The notes: generated from the sequence alone by a model not told the origin. Shown: positions 10,573 through 22,934, counted from the first letter of the stretch. The stretch is DNA of 64,000 nt from Molossus alvarezi (GCA_037176705.1 CM073893.1:28867182-28931181), one strand, 5' to 3'. Made by a program: numbers and translations.

Positions 10573-10755
10573 TTTTTATTTATTTATTTTTATTTATCAT
10601 TATTGTTGAAAGTGTTACATATGTCCCCTCTTTTTCTCCCCACTGACCCCTTTTTCCCCGACTCTCTACCTCCCACTGGACCTTGACAGCACTATTGATT
10701 GTGTCCATGGGTTGTGCATATATACATATAAGTTGCTTGTTTACCTCTAATCATA
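10573..10755 (-). mobile_element. L1 3' end fragment
   Basis: Reverse complement of the same bat L1 3' UTR type seen at 25258 and 53981 (ATTGTTGAAAGTGTTACA, then ATGTCCCC). It begins with a T-rich tail at 10573. The element is 5'-truncated and non-coding. Confidence 0.75.
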
Positions 10756-11289
10756 TAAATAGGCACAAGTCTCAGCAGACATCAAATGATGATGTATGAG
10801 TTATGTCCCACAAGGACATGCATTACACACACAAAAATTGAATTATGTTTCCAATTTACATAGACAGAAATCTGGAGAACATATGTAGAAAGGGATCTGA
10901 AGAGTGTTGGCTCCTATTGGGGGAATATAAAGTCGGATCAGGCCAAATTCATGATATAGGCCCACTAAGCAGATATTCTGCATTCAGTGTTTTCACTTGA
11001 AGGAATAGAAAGGGCTCCAACTGTTTGTTGGTTGGCAGAAGCACGGACCTAAATGAAGTTGAAATGACAGAACTATCTTGCATGATAAAAGAGGTATCTA
11101 AAAAACTCTGGAGATTGAAATGTTAGAGTGAATTTGTTCTGTAAGTCCTCTTTATTTGATGGCACGTTTTCAGAAGACACACTTTTTAACATGACTGTGA
11201 GAAATAAATTTGTGATGGTGGGGGGCACTGGAATCCTAGAAATGTTCTGTGGTTGCTTGTCTCTGTAGGCCATAAATTAGTGTGGACAC
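10756..11289. other. Unassigned, possibly upstream retroviral sequence
   Basis: No coding pattern is clear. It lies directly upstream of the retroviral pol relic and may hold decayed gag-region DNA. I see nothing decisive. Confidence 0.3.
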
Positions 11290-12895
11290 TGCTGCCATCA
11301 GACCTGGATCCCTAGTGTAAAGGGGATTATGAAATCCCAGGTTAGCAGGAGCCAAATGGCATCAATTAATCACAGAGACAAGGTGGACGTATTTAATGTA
11401 ATGGAGATCAGAGACAAGGCGGTCATCAGCATTGGCTTACCGACAGAGACTTATGGACTGGACTCCATGATCACAATGTCTATAGAATATTAATAGGTAG
11501 ACAGTCTATAAATTCTTACTTAACTTGTACAGATGAGCAAGTTCTAAGTCTAGTGACCATAAGTTTAATTTGAATAAACAAAATAGAAAAACTCAACCCC
11601 TTCAATCAGTTCCCCAAACATAAGTCAGTTTAGAACTCAGACCATCCTGAATACTGGGGCCTCCTTAAGAAAGGACGCTATTCCACTTCTAAAAATTGAT
11701 ATTGTTAATCTCTCTCCCAGCCTTCTCCCACCTTGCAATGTGTCAGGGTGATTATGCATTGTTTAGATGAAAATAATCAGACTTTTGGGGAATTATTGGA
11801 CCCTGGCTCTGAACTGATACTAATTCCTGAAGCCTCAAGACGTCACTGTAGTCACCCAGTCAGAGTAGGGTAGGGGCTCAAGAGATGAAGTGATCAAAGA
11901 AGTTGTACAGGGCAGGTGCATCTTGCAGTTCTCACAAAGCATCTAGTGATTATTTCCACATTTCTGGAATTTATCACTGGAATAAAATTACTTAGCAACG
12001 TGCAGAATCCTCACATTGGTCTGTGGTTCTATGTGTTTAGATTAATTTGTGTAGGAAAGGCTAAGTGGAAAACCTGGGACTGCCTTTGCCTACAAAATAT
12101 TAACCGAAAGCAATGCCACATTCCTAGAGGGATTAGAGAGATAAATTCCATCTGCAAGAACTTGAAAGATGCAGGGTGGTGATTTCTATTTGGCTTGCAC
12201 AGTAAACAGATGGATCTAAAGCATGACAGAGGTCATAGTAAACTTACTTCCATGGTGACTCAAACTGCAGTTGCTGTTATAGATGGTTCCATATCTTGAA
12301 CAAATTAACACAACCTTGGTACCTGGTATGCAACTATTGATCTGATATTTAAAAAAGAAAAAAGAAAAAAAATATTTGTAAGCTACCAGAAATTGTTTGC
12401 TTTCCGATACAAACCAGCTATACACTCTCACTGTCCTGTCTCAAGAATATGTCAACTATCCTGTCCTCTGTCATAATTTACTCCACAAGAACCTTGGTCA
12501 CTTTACTTTTCCATAAGTTATCATGGTGACCCACTGCATTATTGCTATTATTCTAATTGGACCTGGTGAGTACTAAGTAACAATTAGTTCAGATATATTG
12601 GGAAGACACCCTCAAATTTAAGGGCCTTTCATCTCACCCAAATTTCTAAGGTCTGAGGCATGTTGGGTATTCTTTGAAAGATCTGAAGCTTGCTAGATAT
12701 CCTTTGAAAGGTGAAGAATAAGTTGTTGCTTCTGGCTCCTCCTAAAATCAAATGAAGAAGAGTGGGCCTCTCTCGCTTTTGGAGGCAACATATCACTCAT
12801 TTGGGTGTGCTATGCCAACCTATTTAACAAGTGATCCCAGAAAGAGAAAAAACTCTGCAACAGGTCCAGGCTGCCATGTAATTAATATACCTCAG
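11290..12895 (+). pseudogene. Endogenous retrovirus pol relic (protease and reverse transcriptase)
   Basis: The plus strand carries decayed retroviral pol in several frames. A protease-like active-site segment at about 11795-11835 reads LLDPGSEL, where the usual D-T/S-G has become D-P-G. An open stretch at 11916-12182 ends with the linker that precedes retroviral reverse transcriptase, including VQNPHIG, VGKAKWK and NLKDAG. Reverse-transcriptase palm sequence follows from 12190 to about 12880 with several frameshifts. Near 12515-12550 the place of the catalytic Y-x-D-D box reads C-I-I-A, so activity is lost. Conserved blocks follow one another in the right order over about 1.1 kb, which makes chance unlikely. 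11290-11780 is assigned only by position. No LTRs or env were found beside it. I do not name a family, although the protease-before-RT arrangement fits ordinary vertebrate ERVs. Confidence 0.7.
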
Positions 12896-14060
12896 TTACT
12901 GAAATAAGTTAATATTTTGGAGAGATCATAAAGTTATAACTGGCTCTTAATCTTAATATTTAATCAGTTATGGAAATTTTCTTGGTGCAAGTGTGTTTAC
13001 ATCTAATGCTTCTCTATATATTTATAGGGATCATTAAACATGCAAACTGATACTATATGTGCTGCTATTATTCTTACATATGGTTCCTCATAATGGGCAA
13101 GTGAACTTATGCTTTTTATGACTAGACCCAAATGAAAGACAGGTGTTTTCTGTCTTGCTACTTAAACAAACAAACAAAAAATAGATAGTGTATTGAAACA
13201 CCCCTTACTTTTTTTTTTTTTTTTTGCAACAGGTCCTGATAAGAAAATGTTCATGCTGTGTGACTTTGAAAATGCCCTTTTCTGGCCCTCAGCCTTTTTT
13301 ATACCACTCTTGTTTGATGGCATTAAATAACATGATCAGTGGCAAAGTTAAAGTACATGTGTGATAAAAAAAAAATAATAATAATAACTTAATGAATCAA
13401 AGTTTGGTCACTTGGAAGCTGGATAACTCAGTGCTTAGTTGATTTCTTTGTATATTACTGTTTGAGATGAATAAACCTTGCATTGTATTATATTACATCT
13501 TATCCTTGTGTTCAGTTACTCTACATTCTATCTAACACCAACCAGGGCTGGAATGAGAAAATACTGATTTTCTCCATAAAATATCCTAGAACTACACTAA
13601 AGAAATAGTCCTGAAAACAATAAAATAAAGTTCAGGAATCAACCTTTTTGAGATACAGACTCACTATATGGTAACTACTGTCTTAGATAAATAATCTTTA
13701 TTATCTCATAAATTCTGCTTAACTTAAAACATAGAATCACTTATGTATGTTACATCACTGTAGATAACGTTTTGTGTAAAAATTTCCAAAAGGGACTTTG
13801 ATGTATCTCATCACTTTTAGTAATTTTGTACATTAGTATTGGAAATCAATCTGACATGGAAAACCACACACAAATTATATTATTGGACATTTCATGTAGG
13901 AGATTTCAACAGGTAAGTAGAGCTGAAACTTATTTTAATTGGGAGATTTATAAAATTTGATCACTATTACATTTTATTTTCCAGTATGGTCAGTATTGAT
14001 TTCTCCCCCCCCCCACCATTTCTCTAGAACTTTGGGACAGGCTTCCACATTTCAACTCTT
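12896..14060. other. AT-rich sequence, no gene
   Basis: No recognised coding sequence. It contains a poly(T) run at about 13208-13226, an (ATA)n stretch near 13374-13387 and a poly(C) run at about 14004-14014. Confidence 0.5.
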
Positions 14061-14064
14061 TGAT

Positions 14065-14193
14065 TTGCCTCCTGTATGTACCTTGATTGGGAACCAAACC
14101 AAGAACTTAGCCATGTGCCCCCACCAGGAATCAAACCCACAACCTTCTGGTACATGAGATGACTCTCCATTCAATTGAGTGACACCGGCCATA
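14065..14193 (-). mobile_element. Degenerate Ves-type SINE
   Basis: Minus strand. It retains a CCGGTGTCAC head, a diverged A box and a GGTTTGATTCC B-box region, and ends near the GTACATACAGGAGG block. The CT-rich tail is lost or replaced by the poly(C) region. Many substitutions mark it as old. Confidence 0.7.
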
Positions 14194-15089
14194 GACATGG
14201 CTCAATCCTTAAACTTCTGCTTCATTGCCATTGTTACAACCTTATTATTATTCTAAGCTTATCTACTGGATCTAATTTTCTATTGTGTCACAAGGGAATG
14301 AAGAAATTGGTGCGAATAAGGATGGTAGGAAAAAAGAAATACTGAACAAAGTTAAAGAAGAGGTATTATGCTACATTTATGGTCCCTTTCATGCTTCCTC
14401 AGGTCTACCTTTGTAGGGACTGAATTCAGCTATCCAGTTTGAAGAAGCTAGAGAACTAATAAGCATTCTTAGAAAGAAATAAAATTTTTCATAAGCTCTC
14501 TATATGTAGACATACATAGGGATCTAAAGTGAAATTACTTTTAAAACCTGCTGACTGACCCCAAATGGGCCTCAATTCTTCCCCCAAATCATATTTTCCC
14601 ATTTTCTTTCCACTTCTCTGATATCCTGGAAAATGATGCATGCTTTACTTTCACACTTATCCTTCATCATCATTATTCCTAGCCAATGAATTTGCATCTT
14701 ACTTCAAGAAAAGAACTTGGACCAACTTCTTCTACCACCTGTCTCTGTCCGTCACACAACCATCTGGCTGTTACTCAGGACCCATCCATTCTGCACCTGA
14801 ATGAAATCTCTCCTCTTGCCCAAGAGATCTCACACAGTTAGGTCTATGCAAGAAATGCTTTTCTTTTTTGCAACTTTTCCCCATCTCTTTGATATATTTG
14901 AAATAAAAAAGAAAGATGTCACAGCCTGTTAGAATACTGATGGGAAGGACAGCCAACAACAATGGGAAAACAGTCATAATATTGAAAGTGAATATGTGAT
15001 GAAGGGAAAAACACTTGAAAATAATAAAGTGGATGAAACCAAGTGCACAAGTTGAGAAGCTAGCTTTTGTCCCCCCCCCCTTTTTTTTC
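14194..15089. other. No gene seen
   Basis: AT-rich sequence ending in a poly(C)/poly(T) stretch at 15069-15088. No recognisable gene or repeat. Confidence 0.45.
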
Positions 15090-15590
15090 TTCTTATTGCT
15101 GCATGACAGATCACTCCAAACATAAAACAGTGTATCATAAGTTATCATTTTGTGGATCAGAAATTGGGACAGGCCAGTGTGGGTGGTTCTCTCACTTTAG
15201 GAGATGTTGTAGAAAGTCACATACTGGTAATTAGCTGTCAGATAGCTGCTCTGGAGGACTAACTGACTTTTTTCTCATGCTTGGTGCCTTGGCAGGGCTG
15301 GCCAGATGACTAGGTGTAGCAGGGACAATTGACTAAAAACCTTCATGTAGGCTACCTACCTTTGCAGTCTCAAGTAGTCGAAGACCTTACAGGTGGCTTG
15401 GTTACCTCAAAGGGATAGGGCCAAAGAGTCCAGGCATAAGCTTCAAAGCACCTTATGAACTAACTCAAAAGGCACAAAACTTTGCTACAATCTATTAGTC
15501 AAGTAAGTCCCTACATTCAATCAAGTTCAATAAAAAGGAAATTAGACTTCACTTATTAATGGGAGCCTTGCAAAGCATGTGTAGTGTTTT
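15090..15590 (+). repeat. Ancient mammalian interspersed repeat, family uncertain
   Basis: The order of blocks resembles a common ancient mammalian repeat: ATTGCTGCATGACA near the start, GTGGATCAGAAATT, then CTATTAGTCAAGTAAGT and CTTATTAATGGGAG near the end. It could be an old DNA transposon or LTR fragment. It is heavily diverged. Confidence 0.45.
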
Positions 15591-15605
15591 GTTTTTGTTT
15601 ATTTT

Positions 15606-15739
15606 TTATAATCCTCCTGTATGAACCTTGATTGGGGATGGAATTTGCAACCTAGATATATGCCCTGACCTGGAATCAAACCAGAAACCTTTTGGTGTAT
15701 GAGACTTTGCTACAACCACCTGAGCCACAGGTCAGGGCT
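15606..15739 (-). mobile_element. Degenerate Ves-type SINE
   Basis: Minus strand, AGCCCTGACCTGTGGCTCAGG head at 15739, with a recognisable B-box region (GGTTTGATTCC) and an end near the CATACAGGAGG block. The 3' body is missing. Confidence 0.75.
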
Positions 15740-16868
15740 ATGCAGTTATTTTTAATCCACTGGAATGTTATATAAGGGAAGACAGTTCACCCATTTGCTA
15801 TTGAGGATAAGTCAAATATGTAGATACTAACACCTATGAATTAATTGGTTTCTTGGTGGTTGAATAATGATGCAATGTTTTCCTGAGAAGTTCTATTCTT
15901 TTTTCAAATGAAAAGAAGCAATGTGATCCCAGATTTTAGTACATGTTAAGCATTTGAAAGTTTTAATTTATTCAAGGATTTATTTAAAATGTTCTAAACA
16001 TGTTTAGACTCTAAACTTTAAACATGTTTAAATGTTTATTTACTTTTATTTTCTTTGGGAAGATGCCATTAGACATTGGTACCAAAATCACTTTGTGTTT
16101 TAGATCTAAAATCACTCTATTGACTTTTTTCTTTTCCAATAAATGCATTTTGATATTTATATTAAATATTGAGTCAGTGGGTAAATTATATTTTATTTGA
16201 TACATATCAAGTTTTAGATCATTGTAACTTTTGACAAACACATTCTTTGTTCCAAAGTAGCATGCATTTCTGAAGTACTCCAAATTGAAAACAAAACAAG
16301 ATACAAAGGTTGAACTCAAACTGCATATAAATGATCTGCAATACAACTCATTATTTTTAACAAAGTTCATTTTAACGTCCACAATTGTGTGTGTGCACAC
16401 ATGTGCAAGTTGGTAAAAGAGAAAAGTAATTTCCGAAGTAGAGGCGTGATAAGGAAATCGGAAATTTTGAAAAGAGAGCAGCACTGAATAATAAGTACAC
16501 CTGGCCAGTGCAAAGAGAAAAAAAAAAAAAAAAAAAAAAAAAAACTAAATTAGGGGAGGAATTGAAGGGAAAACCACAAAGTACAATAACTAGTACTCTC
16601 ACAATTTGTCGTGTATTTTCCTTATTGAGAGTCTCCCCATCCTTCTGAAATAATTAATATTCCAGATGTGAATTGGCATGTGGGAGAGAAATTGTCATGT
16701 GGTATGTGCCTAACAGAATTTCAACCAAGTTAGTTTTACTAATGAGATAGACTTTCATATGAAAGGTAGTATGAATAGTCTACTGTTATCATTATCCCAA
16801 CTTGGAAATAGTAAATGGTTTGATGAAGGTTAAATAAACCCAACTTTTTATGTTGAATATTTAAAACC
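15740..16868. other. AT-rich sequence with a poly(A) run
   Basis: No gene. A poly(A) tract of about 28 bases lies at 16518-16545. Open frames on the minus strand at 16011-16602 show no known protein pattern. Confidence 0.5.
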
Positions 16869-16876
16869 AGGAAACA

Positions 16877-17106
16877 TGTGCCTGGCTGGTGTGGCTCAGT
16901 GGACTGAGAGTTGACCCATACACTGAGCGGTCCCTGTTGATTCCTGGACAGGGCAGATGCCTGGCTTGTGGGCTCCATGCCCAGTAGGGGGTATGCAGGA
17001 GGCAGCTGGTCCATGTTTCTCTCTCACATTTATGTTTCTCTCTCTCTCCATCTCCCTTCCTCTCTATCTAAATAATCAGTAAAAACATATTTAAAAAAGT
17101 AGAATT
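16877..17106 (+). mobile_element. Ves-type SINE (shorter-body subfamily)
   Basis: Plus strand from CCTGGCTGGTGTGGCTCAG to an A-rich tail after AATAATCAGTAAAAAC. A short direct repeat, AGGAAACA, at 16869-16876 and 17107-17114 is a plausible TSD. Confidence 0.85.
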
Positions 17107-17114
17107 AGGAAACA

Positions 17115-17785
17115 CTATTTCATTTAAATTTAAAGACATTGAAATTATACAAAATATCCATTCAAGTTGATAATTTTAAATTAAAATAAATAAATAGATA
17201 AAGTTGGATTTTTGAAAATCAATATGATTTGGTAGTCATAAGTATTCAAAAAGAAGTTCTAAAGTAATAAATATTCAAACTAAGAAAATACTAAGATAAT
17301 TTTAAAATGTACATAATATTTCACCAAACTACAGATGAGCTTTCTTGTTGCTGTTTGTATCCCATCTGTGAGCAATGTGAGGAAATACAGCTGCTACCAA
17401 ATTAAATATTATTATTCTGATTTGCATCTTTAGTTCAGTAGAAAAATGATAAAGAAATCAAAAGGAGAAAATAAAGCACAGGTCACTGAGAACAACCAAC
17501 TGTACAACCCAAGTAGCAGTTCACATGTGTGTGTTGTCTTCTAAAGTAGAACTATCAGTGTATGAGAGATCCAGACTAAAGTCCCTAAACAAATAAATAA
17601 ATAAAGCAGAATATTTTAAAATAAAATAAAACCAATGAGTAATTGTCTTGCTTCTATTATTTCACATACAAACCTTTATATTAGTGAGAGTTCTAATTAA
17701 AAGTAAGATCTGCTCATCCCTCTTTCTCAAACAGCAACTTTCTGGCACAAAACTACTTGGACATTCTGTATTAAAACATACCCTG
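17115..17785. other. AT-rich sequence, no gene
   Basis: No recognised feature apart from A-rich simple tracts such as AAATAAATAAATAAA near 17590. Confidence 0.5.
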
Positions 17786-18001
17786 GCCCTGGCCAGTTTG
17801 GCTCATCAGTTAGTGTCAGGGGATCACAGGTTTGATTCCCAGTCAAGGGCACGGACCTGGGTTGCAGGTTTGATTCCCCAGCCCCAGTCAGGGTGGTGCA
17901 GGATGCAAATCCAATTGATGTGTCTCTCTCACATTCTCTTTCCCCCTTCTTCCTTTCCACTATATCTAAAAATCAATTGAAAAATATCCTCGAGTGAGGA
18001 T
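17786..18001 (+). mobile_element. Ves SINE, plus copy of an inverted pair
   Basis: Starts GCCCTGGCCAGTTTGG and ends with the diagnostic long-Ves tail TCCTCGAGTGAGGATTA. It is separated by about 30 bp of (ATCT)n from a minus-strand Ves at 18033-18255. Confidence 0.88.
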
Positions 18002-18032
18002 TAACTATATCTATCTATCTATATATATATTT

Positions 18033-18255
18033 TTGCATTTATCTTCAGATAGAGTGGGAGGGAGAGGGGCAGGAAGAGAGAGAGAGAAACATTGATGAGA
18101 GAGAGAGAGACACATCGACTGATTGCCACCCACATGTCTCCAACAAGGGCCGGGGATAAACTGCAACTGAGGTTCGTGCCCTTAGCAGGAACTGAACCCG
18201 GGACTCTCTGGTCTGCAGGCCGATGCTCTAACCGCTGAGCCAAACCAGCCAGGGC
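18033..18255 (-). mobile_element. Ves SINE, minus copy of an inverted pair
   Basis: The minus-strand head AGCCCTGGCTGGTTTGG is at 18255, with A and B boxes and a GA-rich body down to the ATAGAGTGGGAGG region near 18050. With the copy at 17786-18001 it forms a tail-to-tail inverted repeat. Confidence 0.9.
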
Positions 18256-19650
18256 TATATATGTCAATTCTTTAATACTACTGAAATACAGACTGAAATG
18301 AGGTGCCAATATTTTGTCCTACTTCCTACCACCTCACCGTCATCCTCACCCACAATACCCTCTCACTTTTTACTCACGTCATTCTTTGTGTTCCAAAGCT
18401 TTTTTTATTTATTTGCTATTTATTTTATTAACAATTTTTATGTTTCCTTTCCAACCATTCGTCATTCAATGGTCCACTCAAATTCTACATCTGTACTTCT
18501 TTAATTTCTATACTCTGTCGAAATTCACATCATCTCTCTGATTATCACATTTTAATTTATTCCTTAAAACTTTAGCTAATTTATCTCATGGTGAATTTTG
18601 TTGATCTGTTAAAATAACTCCAAATCTTTTAAAAATATTTGTGCCTCCGTATTGTAGACAGTTGTTCAGTCTCTCAATATATATTTAATACTTCAAATAC
18701 ATGTATTCTTAAGAAACAACGATTACCTGTACAAAAATAACTCATTTAACAGCAGTAACTAATAAATTGAAAATGGAAGAAAACATTATTAAATTTATTT
18801 TTACTAAATATAGAACATAGGTTATTTACAGCCAAACCCTGCATCCATAGGTATTTTTTCATAATATACATTTTATCTTCAGAATTTTTCCTTAATACTT
18901 TTATTCCTTGATTTCAGTCTACTAAAAATTGAATTATTTTTTATTTGATTTTCTAATAAGCAAATACATATTAAAATGTTAAAAATATATATTTTTTGCA
19001 GTTTTCAACTTGGTGCTTTTAATTATCTTACTAACTGACGAATTTATAAGTATAAATTTTTTTTTTTAAACTAATGGTTTTGATTTATAGAATGTTTCAA
19101 ACATACAATAAAATGCATTATCCTCATTGAGGAAGAAGATTTTAATACTAAGTATTTATTTAATTACTTCTCATTTCTGAAACTACAAATTGGGAATATT
19201 TTCTTTGAAAATGGAAGTAAAGGACTATCATATTTTCTTCTTACAGCTTTCCCAGAGAAATGTTGTCTCCATATAAGGTCACATCCATTAAAATATGCAC
19301 AACGGAAGTTACATAAGTTAACCCTAGAGACTTAGCTTAAATAAGTAACATGGACATTCATCTAAAAAGAAACATTTACAAAAAAGCATTAGCAGAGATT
19401 CTTAAGGCTTTTCATGTCAGCTTAGGGTATGATTATAAAGCAAGTTTTCAAAATCTTTACAACAATGGTATCTTCGTTGAGATAAATGTATAGATAATTT
19501 AAAAGAAAATGGAATATAGTATATGCTTTGTCCTATAAAACATTTCCTTAATAGTTTTTTTGGCATGTGCCAGCTTGCGTATTTGTTTCTTTAACTTATT
19601 AGCACACTCAGTATTGTGTTTAATACAGTAATATGTAGGCAGTATTGTTT
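18256..19650. other. Very AT-rich sequence, no gene
   Basis: No recognised coding or repeat sequence. It contains T- and A-rich runs but no extended microsatellite. Confidence 0.5.
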
Positions 19651-19665
19651 AAAAAATCATTTTTG

Positions 19666-19861
19666 CACCCAGCTGGTGTGGCTCAGTGACTGAACATCGA
19701 CCCATGCACCAAGAGGTCGCCGGTTTGATTCCCGGTCAGGGCACACGCCCAGGTTGTGAATACAGGAGGCAGCCAGTCGATGTTTTCTCTTATTGATGTT
19801 TCTGTCTCTCTTTCCCTTTTCCTTCCTCTCTCTCTAAAAATAAATAAAGAAAAACATTTTC
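19666..19861 (+). mobile_element. Ves-type SINE (shorter-body subfamily)
   Basis: Plus strand with CAGCTGGTGTGGCTCAG and B box GGTTTGATTCCC. The near-perfect TSD AAAAAATCATTTTTG at 19651-19665 and AAAAAATTATTTTTG at 19862-19876 has one mismatch in 15. Confidence 0.9.
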
Positions 19862-20109
19862 AAAAAATTATTTTTGGAAAAACTCTTTTGAAAAATAAGA
19901 AAAGTTAAGAGTGTTTCTTTGAGTTACTTTCAATGATAATGGTAATTCAGAAATTGGTGTTCTATAGCCTTTAAAAGAGTTTAGTAAAATACCATTTATT
20001 AAGACTTCAGGTTTATGTTGCCTTTCTGGTTTTGAGACAGATATCTGAAGGCAGTAAGACGGACGGCTCCAATAGCTAAAGATATTAATGATTAAAAAAT
20101 AAATCTTTG

Positions 20110-20334
20110 GCCTGGCCAGTGTGGTTCAGTGATTGAGCATTGACCCATGTACAAAGAGGTCACCAGTTTAATTCCCAGTCAGAGCACATGCCCAGGTTGT
20201 GGATCAAATCTCCAGTGGGAGGCATGCAGGAGGTGGCCATTTGATGTTCTCTCTCATCGATGTCTCTGTCTCTGTCTCCTTCTCTCTTCCTCTCTCTCTA
20301 AAATCAATAAAGAAAAAAATTAAATAAATAAATA
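20110..20334 (+). mobile_element. Ves-type SINE, first of a tandem pair
   Basis: Plus strand, CCTGGCCAGTGTGG head, AATCAATAAAG end and an (AAAT)n tail. TSD AATAAATCTTTG at 20098-20109 and AATAAACCTTTG at 20335-20346, one mismatch. Confidence 0.9.
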
Positions 20335-20346
20335 AATAAACCTTTG

Positions 20347-20520
20347 CCCAGCTGGTGTTGCTCAGTTGGTTGAGTGTTTTCCATGCACCAGGAGGTGGTC
20401 AGTTCGATTCCCATCAGGACACAGGCCTGGGTTGTAGGCTCAATCCCCAGTGGGGGCCACAAAGGAAGGAGTGAATGGATGGTTCTTTCTCTCAAATCAA
20501 TAAAAACATATTAAAAAAAT
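20347..20520 (+). mobile_element. Ves-type SINE, second of a tandem pair
   Basis: Begins directly after the right TSD of the copy at 20110-20334 with CCCAGCTGGTGTTGCTCAG. The B-box region is GGTCAGTTCGATTCCC, and the tail follows AATCAATAAAAACAT. The GC-rich centre is shortened. Confidence 0.82.
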
Positions 20521-21280
20521 TAAAACTTTATGTGAGTTTTCCATATGTGTTAAAAAGAATAATTAAAAACATGTATAATTTTATTAATATATACTATAAT
20601 TTTTATAATAAAGCAAATCATAAGCATAACACCTTCATAAACTTCTTACTTTATTTCAGATAAATAGTCTTTGAATTTAAAAAAGATTCTATATAATTTC
20701 AGTCATTGTAAAATAAAAGTATTTTTACTCTAATGAAAGTAAGTTAGATATCCAAGTAACCTAAATGGCCAGATGCTTGGCAAACACTACACTCCAAAGA
20801 CCCATTTATCATTCATGGCTCCCCACTTGGCTTATCTTCAAAAGACGTAGTCTGTGATTTGATTCCCAGCATCTGAAACTGTGTGTTTCACTCATTATTA
20901 TTATTATAGCTGTTTTAGGTCTTTCATTAAATTTTGGAGGACAGTGATGGTATATCATCATTTTTTTCTTGACAGACTTTTATAAAATGTCACTTTTCTA
21001 ATAAAACATATAAAAACATGATTTTTTGTAAAAGAAAATTTTACATGAAATAAGCTTTTACATAAAATAATGTTTTTAAATAAAATAAATTTTATAGAAA
21101 ATAAGTTGATATAGAGATAAGTTGAGGCCTCATTATTAAAAATTATAGACCTATAAGAACTTTGTATTGTTTTAGATGTAATATACTCAGTTCTGGTTCA
21201 TTGTGTCTTAGGTGAATTAAGATGATATTACAAAAATCTGAAAAGTATTCATGATGCAATTTACTTCCTCCATTTCCCCT
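20521..21280. other. AT-rich sequence, no gene
   Basis: No recognised feature. 21000-21110 is a run of short AAAATAA-type repeats. Confidence 0.5.
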
Positions 21281-21284
21281 ATTA

Positions 21285-21290
<6 letters not shown>

Positions 21291-21340
<50 letters not shown>
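21291..21340. repeat. (AT)n microsatellite
   Basis: About 25 uninterrupted AT units directly 5' of a plus-strand Ves SINE. Because it lies at the SINE head and not at its tail, it probably predates the insertion. Confidence 0.95.
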
Positions 21341-21345
<5 letters not shown>

Positions 21346-21347
21346 TA

Positions 21348-21590
21348 GCCCTGGCCAGTTTGGCTCTGCGGTAGAGTGTAGGCCCATGGACTGAAGGCTT
21401 GTGGGTTCAATTCCAGTCAAGAGAATGTACCTGGGTTGCAGGTTCGATCCCTGGCCCCGGTTAGGGTCGTATGGAAGACAACAAATCGCTGTGTTTCTCT
21501 CATATCTCTCTCTCTCTCTCTCTCTTTCTCTCTCCCTCCCTATCTAGAAAAAAAATCAATGAAAAAAAAAATCTGTGGGTGAGAATTAAT
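21348..21590 (+). mobile_element. Ves SINE with (CT)n body
   Basis: Starts GCCCTGGCCAGTTTGG and runs through a long CT tract (21505-21535) to GTGGGTGAGAATTA, the diverged long-Ves 3' end. Confidence 0.88.
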
Positions 21591-21602
21591 AAATATACAT
21601 AA

Positions 21603-22921
21603 TTAAATTTTCTATATTTTTATTTAAGAGGCGAACATTTTCCATATTTTAAAATAGTTAGAACATTCAGCAATTTAACAAAATATTGTGATAAATGAAA
21701 GGCATGCAGGATCTTATACCAAAGATGGCACAGGACACAGAGATGGAAAGCAAACCACGTGGTCCCTACTCTCACAGAGCATAAGGTCCAGTAAAGGGTA
21801 GTAGTCAGTAGCACTGAAATACTTGGTAAACTTGGTAACAGCTGCGAAAAGGGGGGATCATGGGAGGTAAAACATAACTGTGATGCGGGAATCAAAAAAT
21901 ATCTCAAAGTATAAAAAAGAGTGTCATCAAAGAGAATCAGGTTTTCACAGATAGAGATGATGAAACTTTTGACTGAACTATTTAAAGCATTGGAAACGTA
22001 TCTGTGTATATTGATAACTGAAATGTTAATAGTTTAAAATATTGTATCCAGATGTTAGAAAGTTATGATTAGACTTCAAAATTATAGAAATTATAGAAAA
22101 TTTGATTTGGCAAATAGAAATAAAGGTAACAAGAACCTAAAGAATGAAGTAAAATTATTGCAAAATGTTCTTATCTTCTTAGAGCTTCTGTTTGAGACCT
22201 GGATAAAGAGAATAAATTAGAGTGCAATAAAATGTAAAATACCTGTTTCACTAAATCTCTCTACAGGGAGTGCCAGGCAGCAATCATGCCAGCAGTTTCA
22301 GTAGAAGTTGGACATGAAAGGCTAGACACAGAGTTCAACAATTCAGGCATAAATTTTTAACAGTCTTGTCATAACATAAAAAGGCTGAATCAGTTATTTA
22401 TTGATCCATGTAATTCATTTATTCAACATTTTAAAAGTGAGAACTATGCATCAGCAACTGTGTGCTAAGCATGGGAAATACTGCAGTCCAGAGGACAGAC
22501 TTCTGTTGTTGTCATGAACACTGAGACATCAGTAGCAGAAATGGAATTTTACAAGTTACAACAGGGGTGATGAGTGTTATGATAGCAGAGAAACTGGAGA
22601 GCGAGGAGAGCTCACCTTGCCTAGAAGTTATTCTATAGTCGTGAAACATAAGCTGACACCTTCAGTATGAGCTACAATTTGCAGGCAATGGATGGGTGAT
22701 GTGGCTCACCCATGGACAGAAAAAAAAATCCCACATGTGCAAAACCCATAGAGATGGATTATAGAGGCTGGAGGAAAGCTGTTCAGAAGGGATCTGTGAG
22801 GGCATCCAGAGATGAGATCTTGTATTCCCTTGTCCATAAAAAAAAGAGAATCACCAAAGGGTATTAAGTATTGAAACCAAATAATCTGTTCTGTATTTTT
22901 AAAACCATGAGCAGCCATAAT
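21603..22921. other. Unique sequence with possible ancient repeats
   Basis: No gene. 21680-21850 and 22420-22600 both faintly resemble an ancient mammalian repeat: a block like ATTCAACATTT, then GTGTGCTAAGCATGGG, then a segment like GTCCCTACTCTCACAGAGC. The match is too diverged to name. Confidence 0.35.
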
Positions 22922-22934
22922 AAAGAAATGTAAG

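Noticed and set aside
16501..16545. CTGGCCAGTG followed by poly(A), like a SINE stub
   Set aside because: Only ten bases resemble a Ves head, too little to call a truncated insertion.
21281..21611. ATTAAATTTT direct repeat around the Ves at 21348
   Set aside because: The repeat is low-complexity and would place the (AT)n tract inside the TSD on the head side, which does not fit Ves insertion, so it is likely chance.
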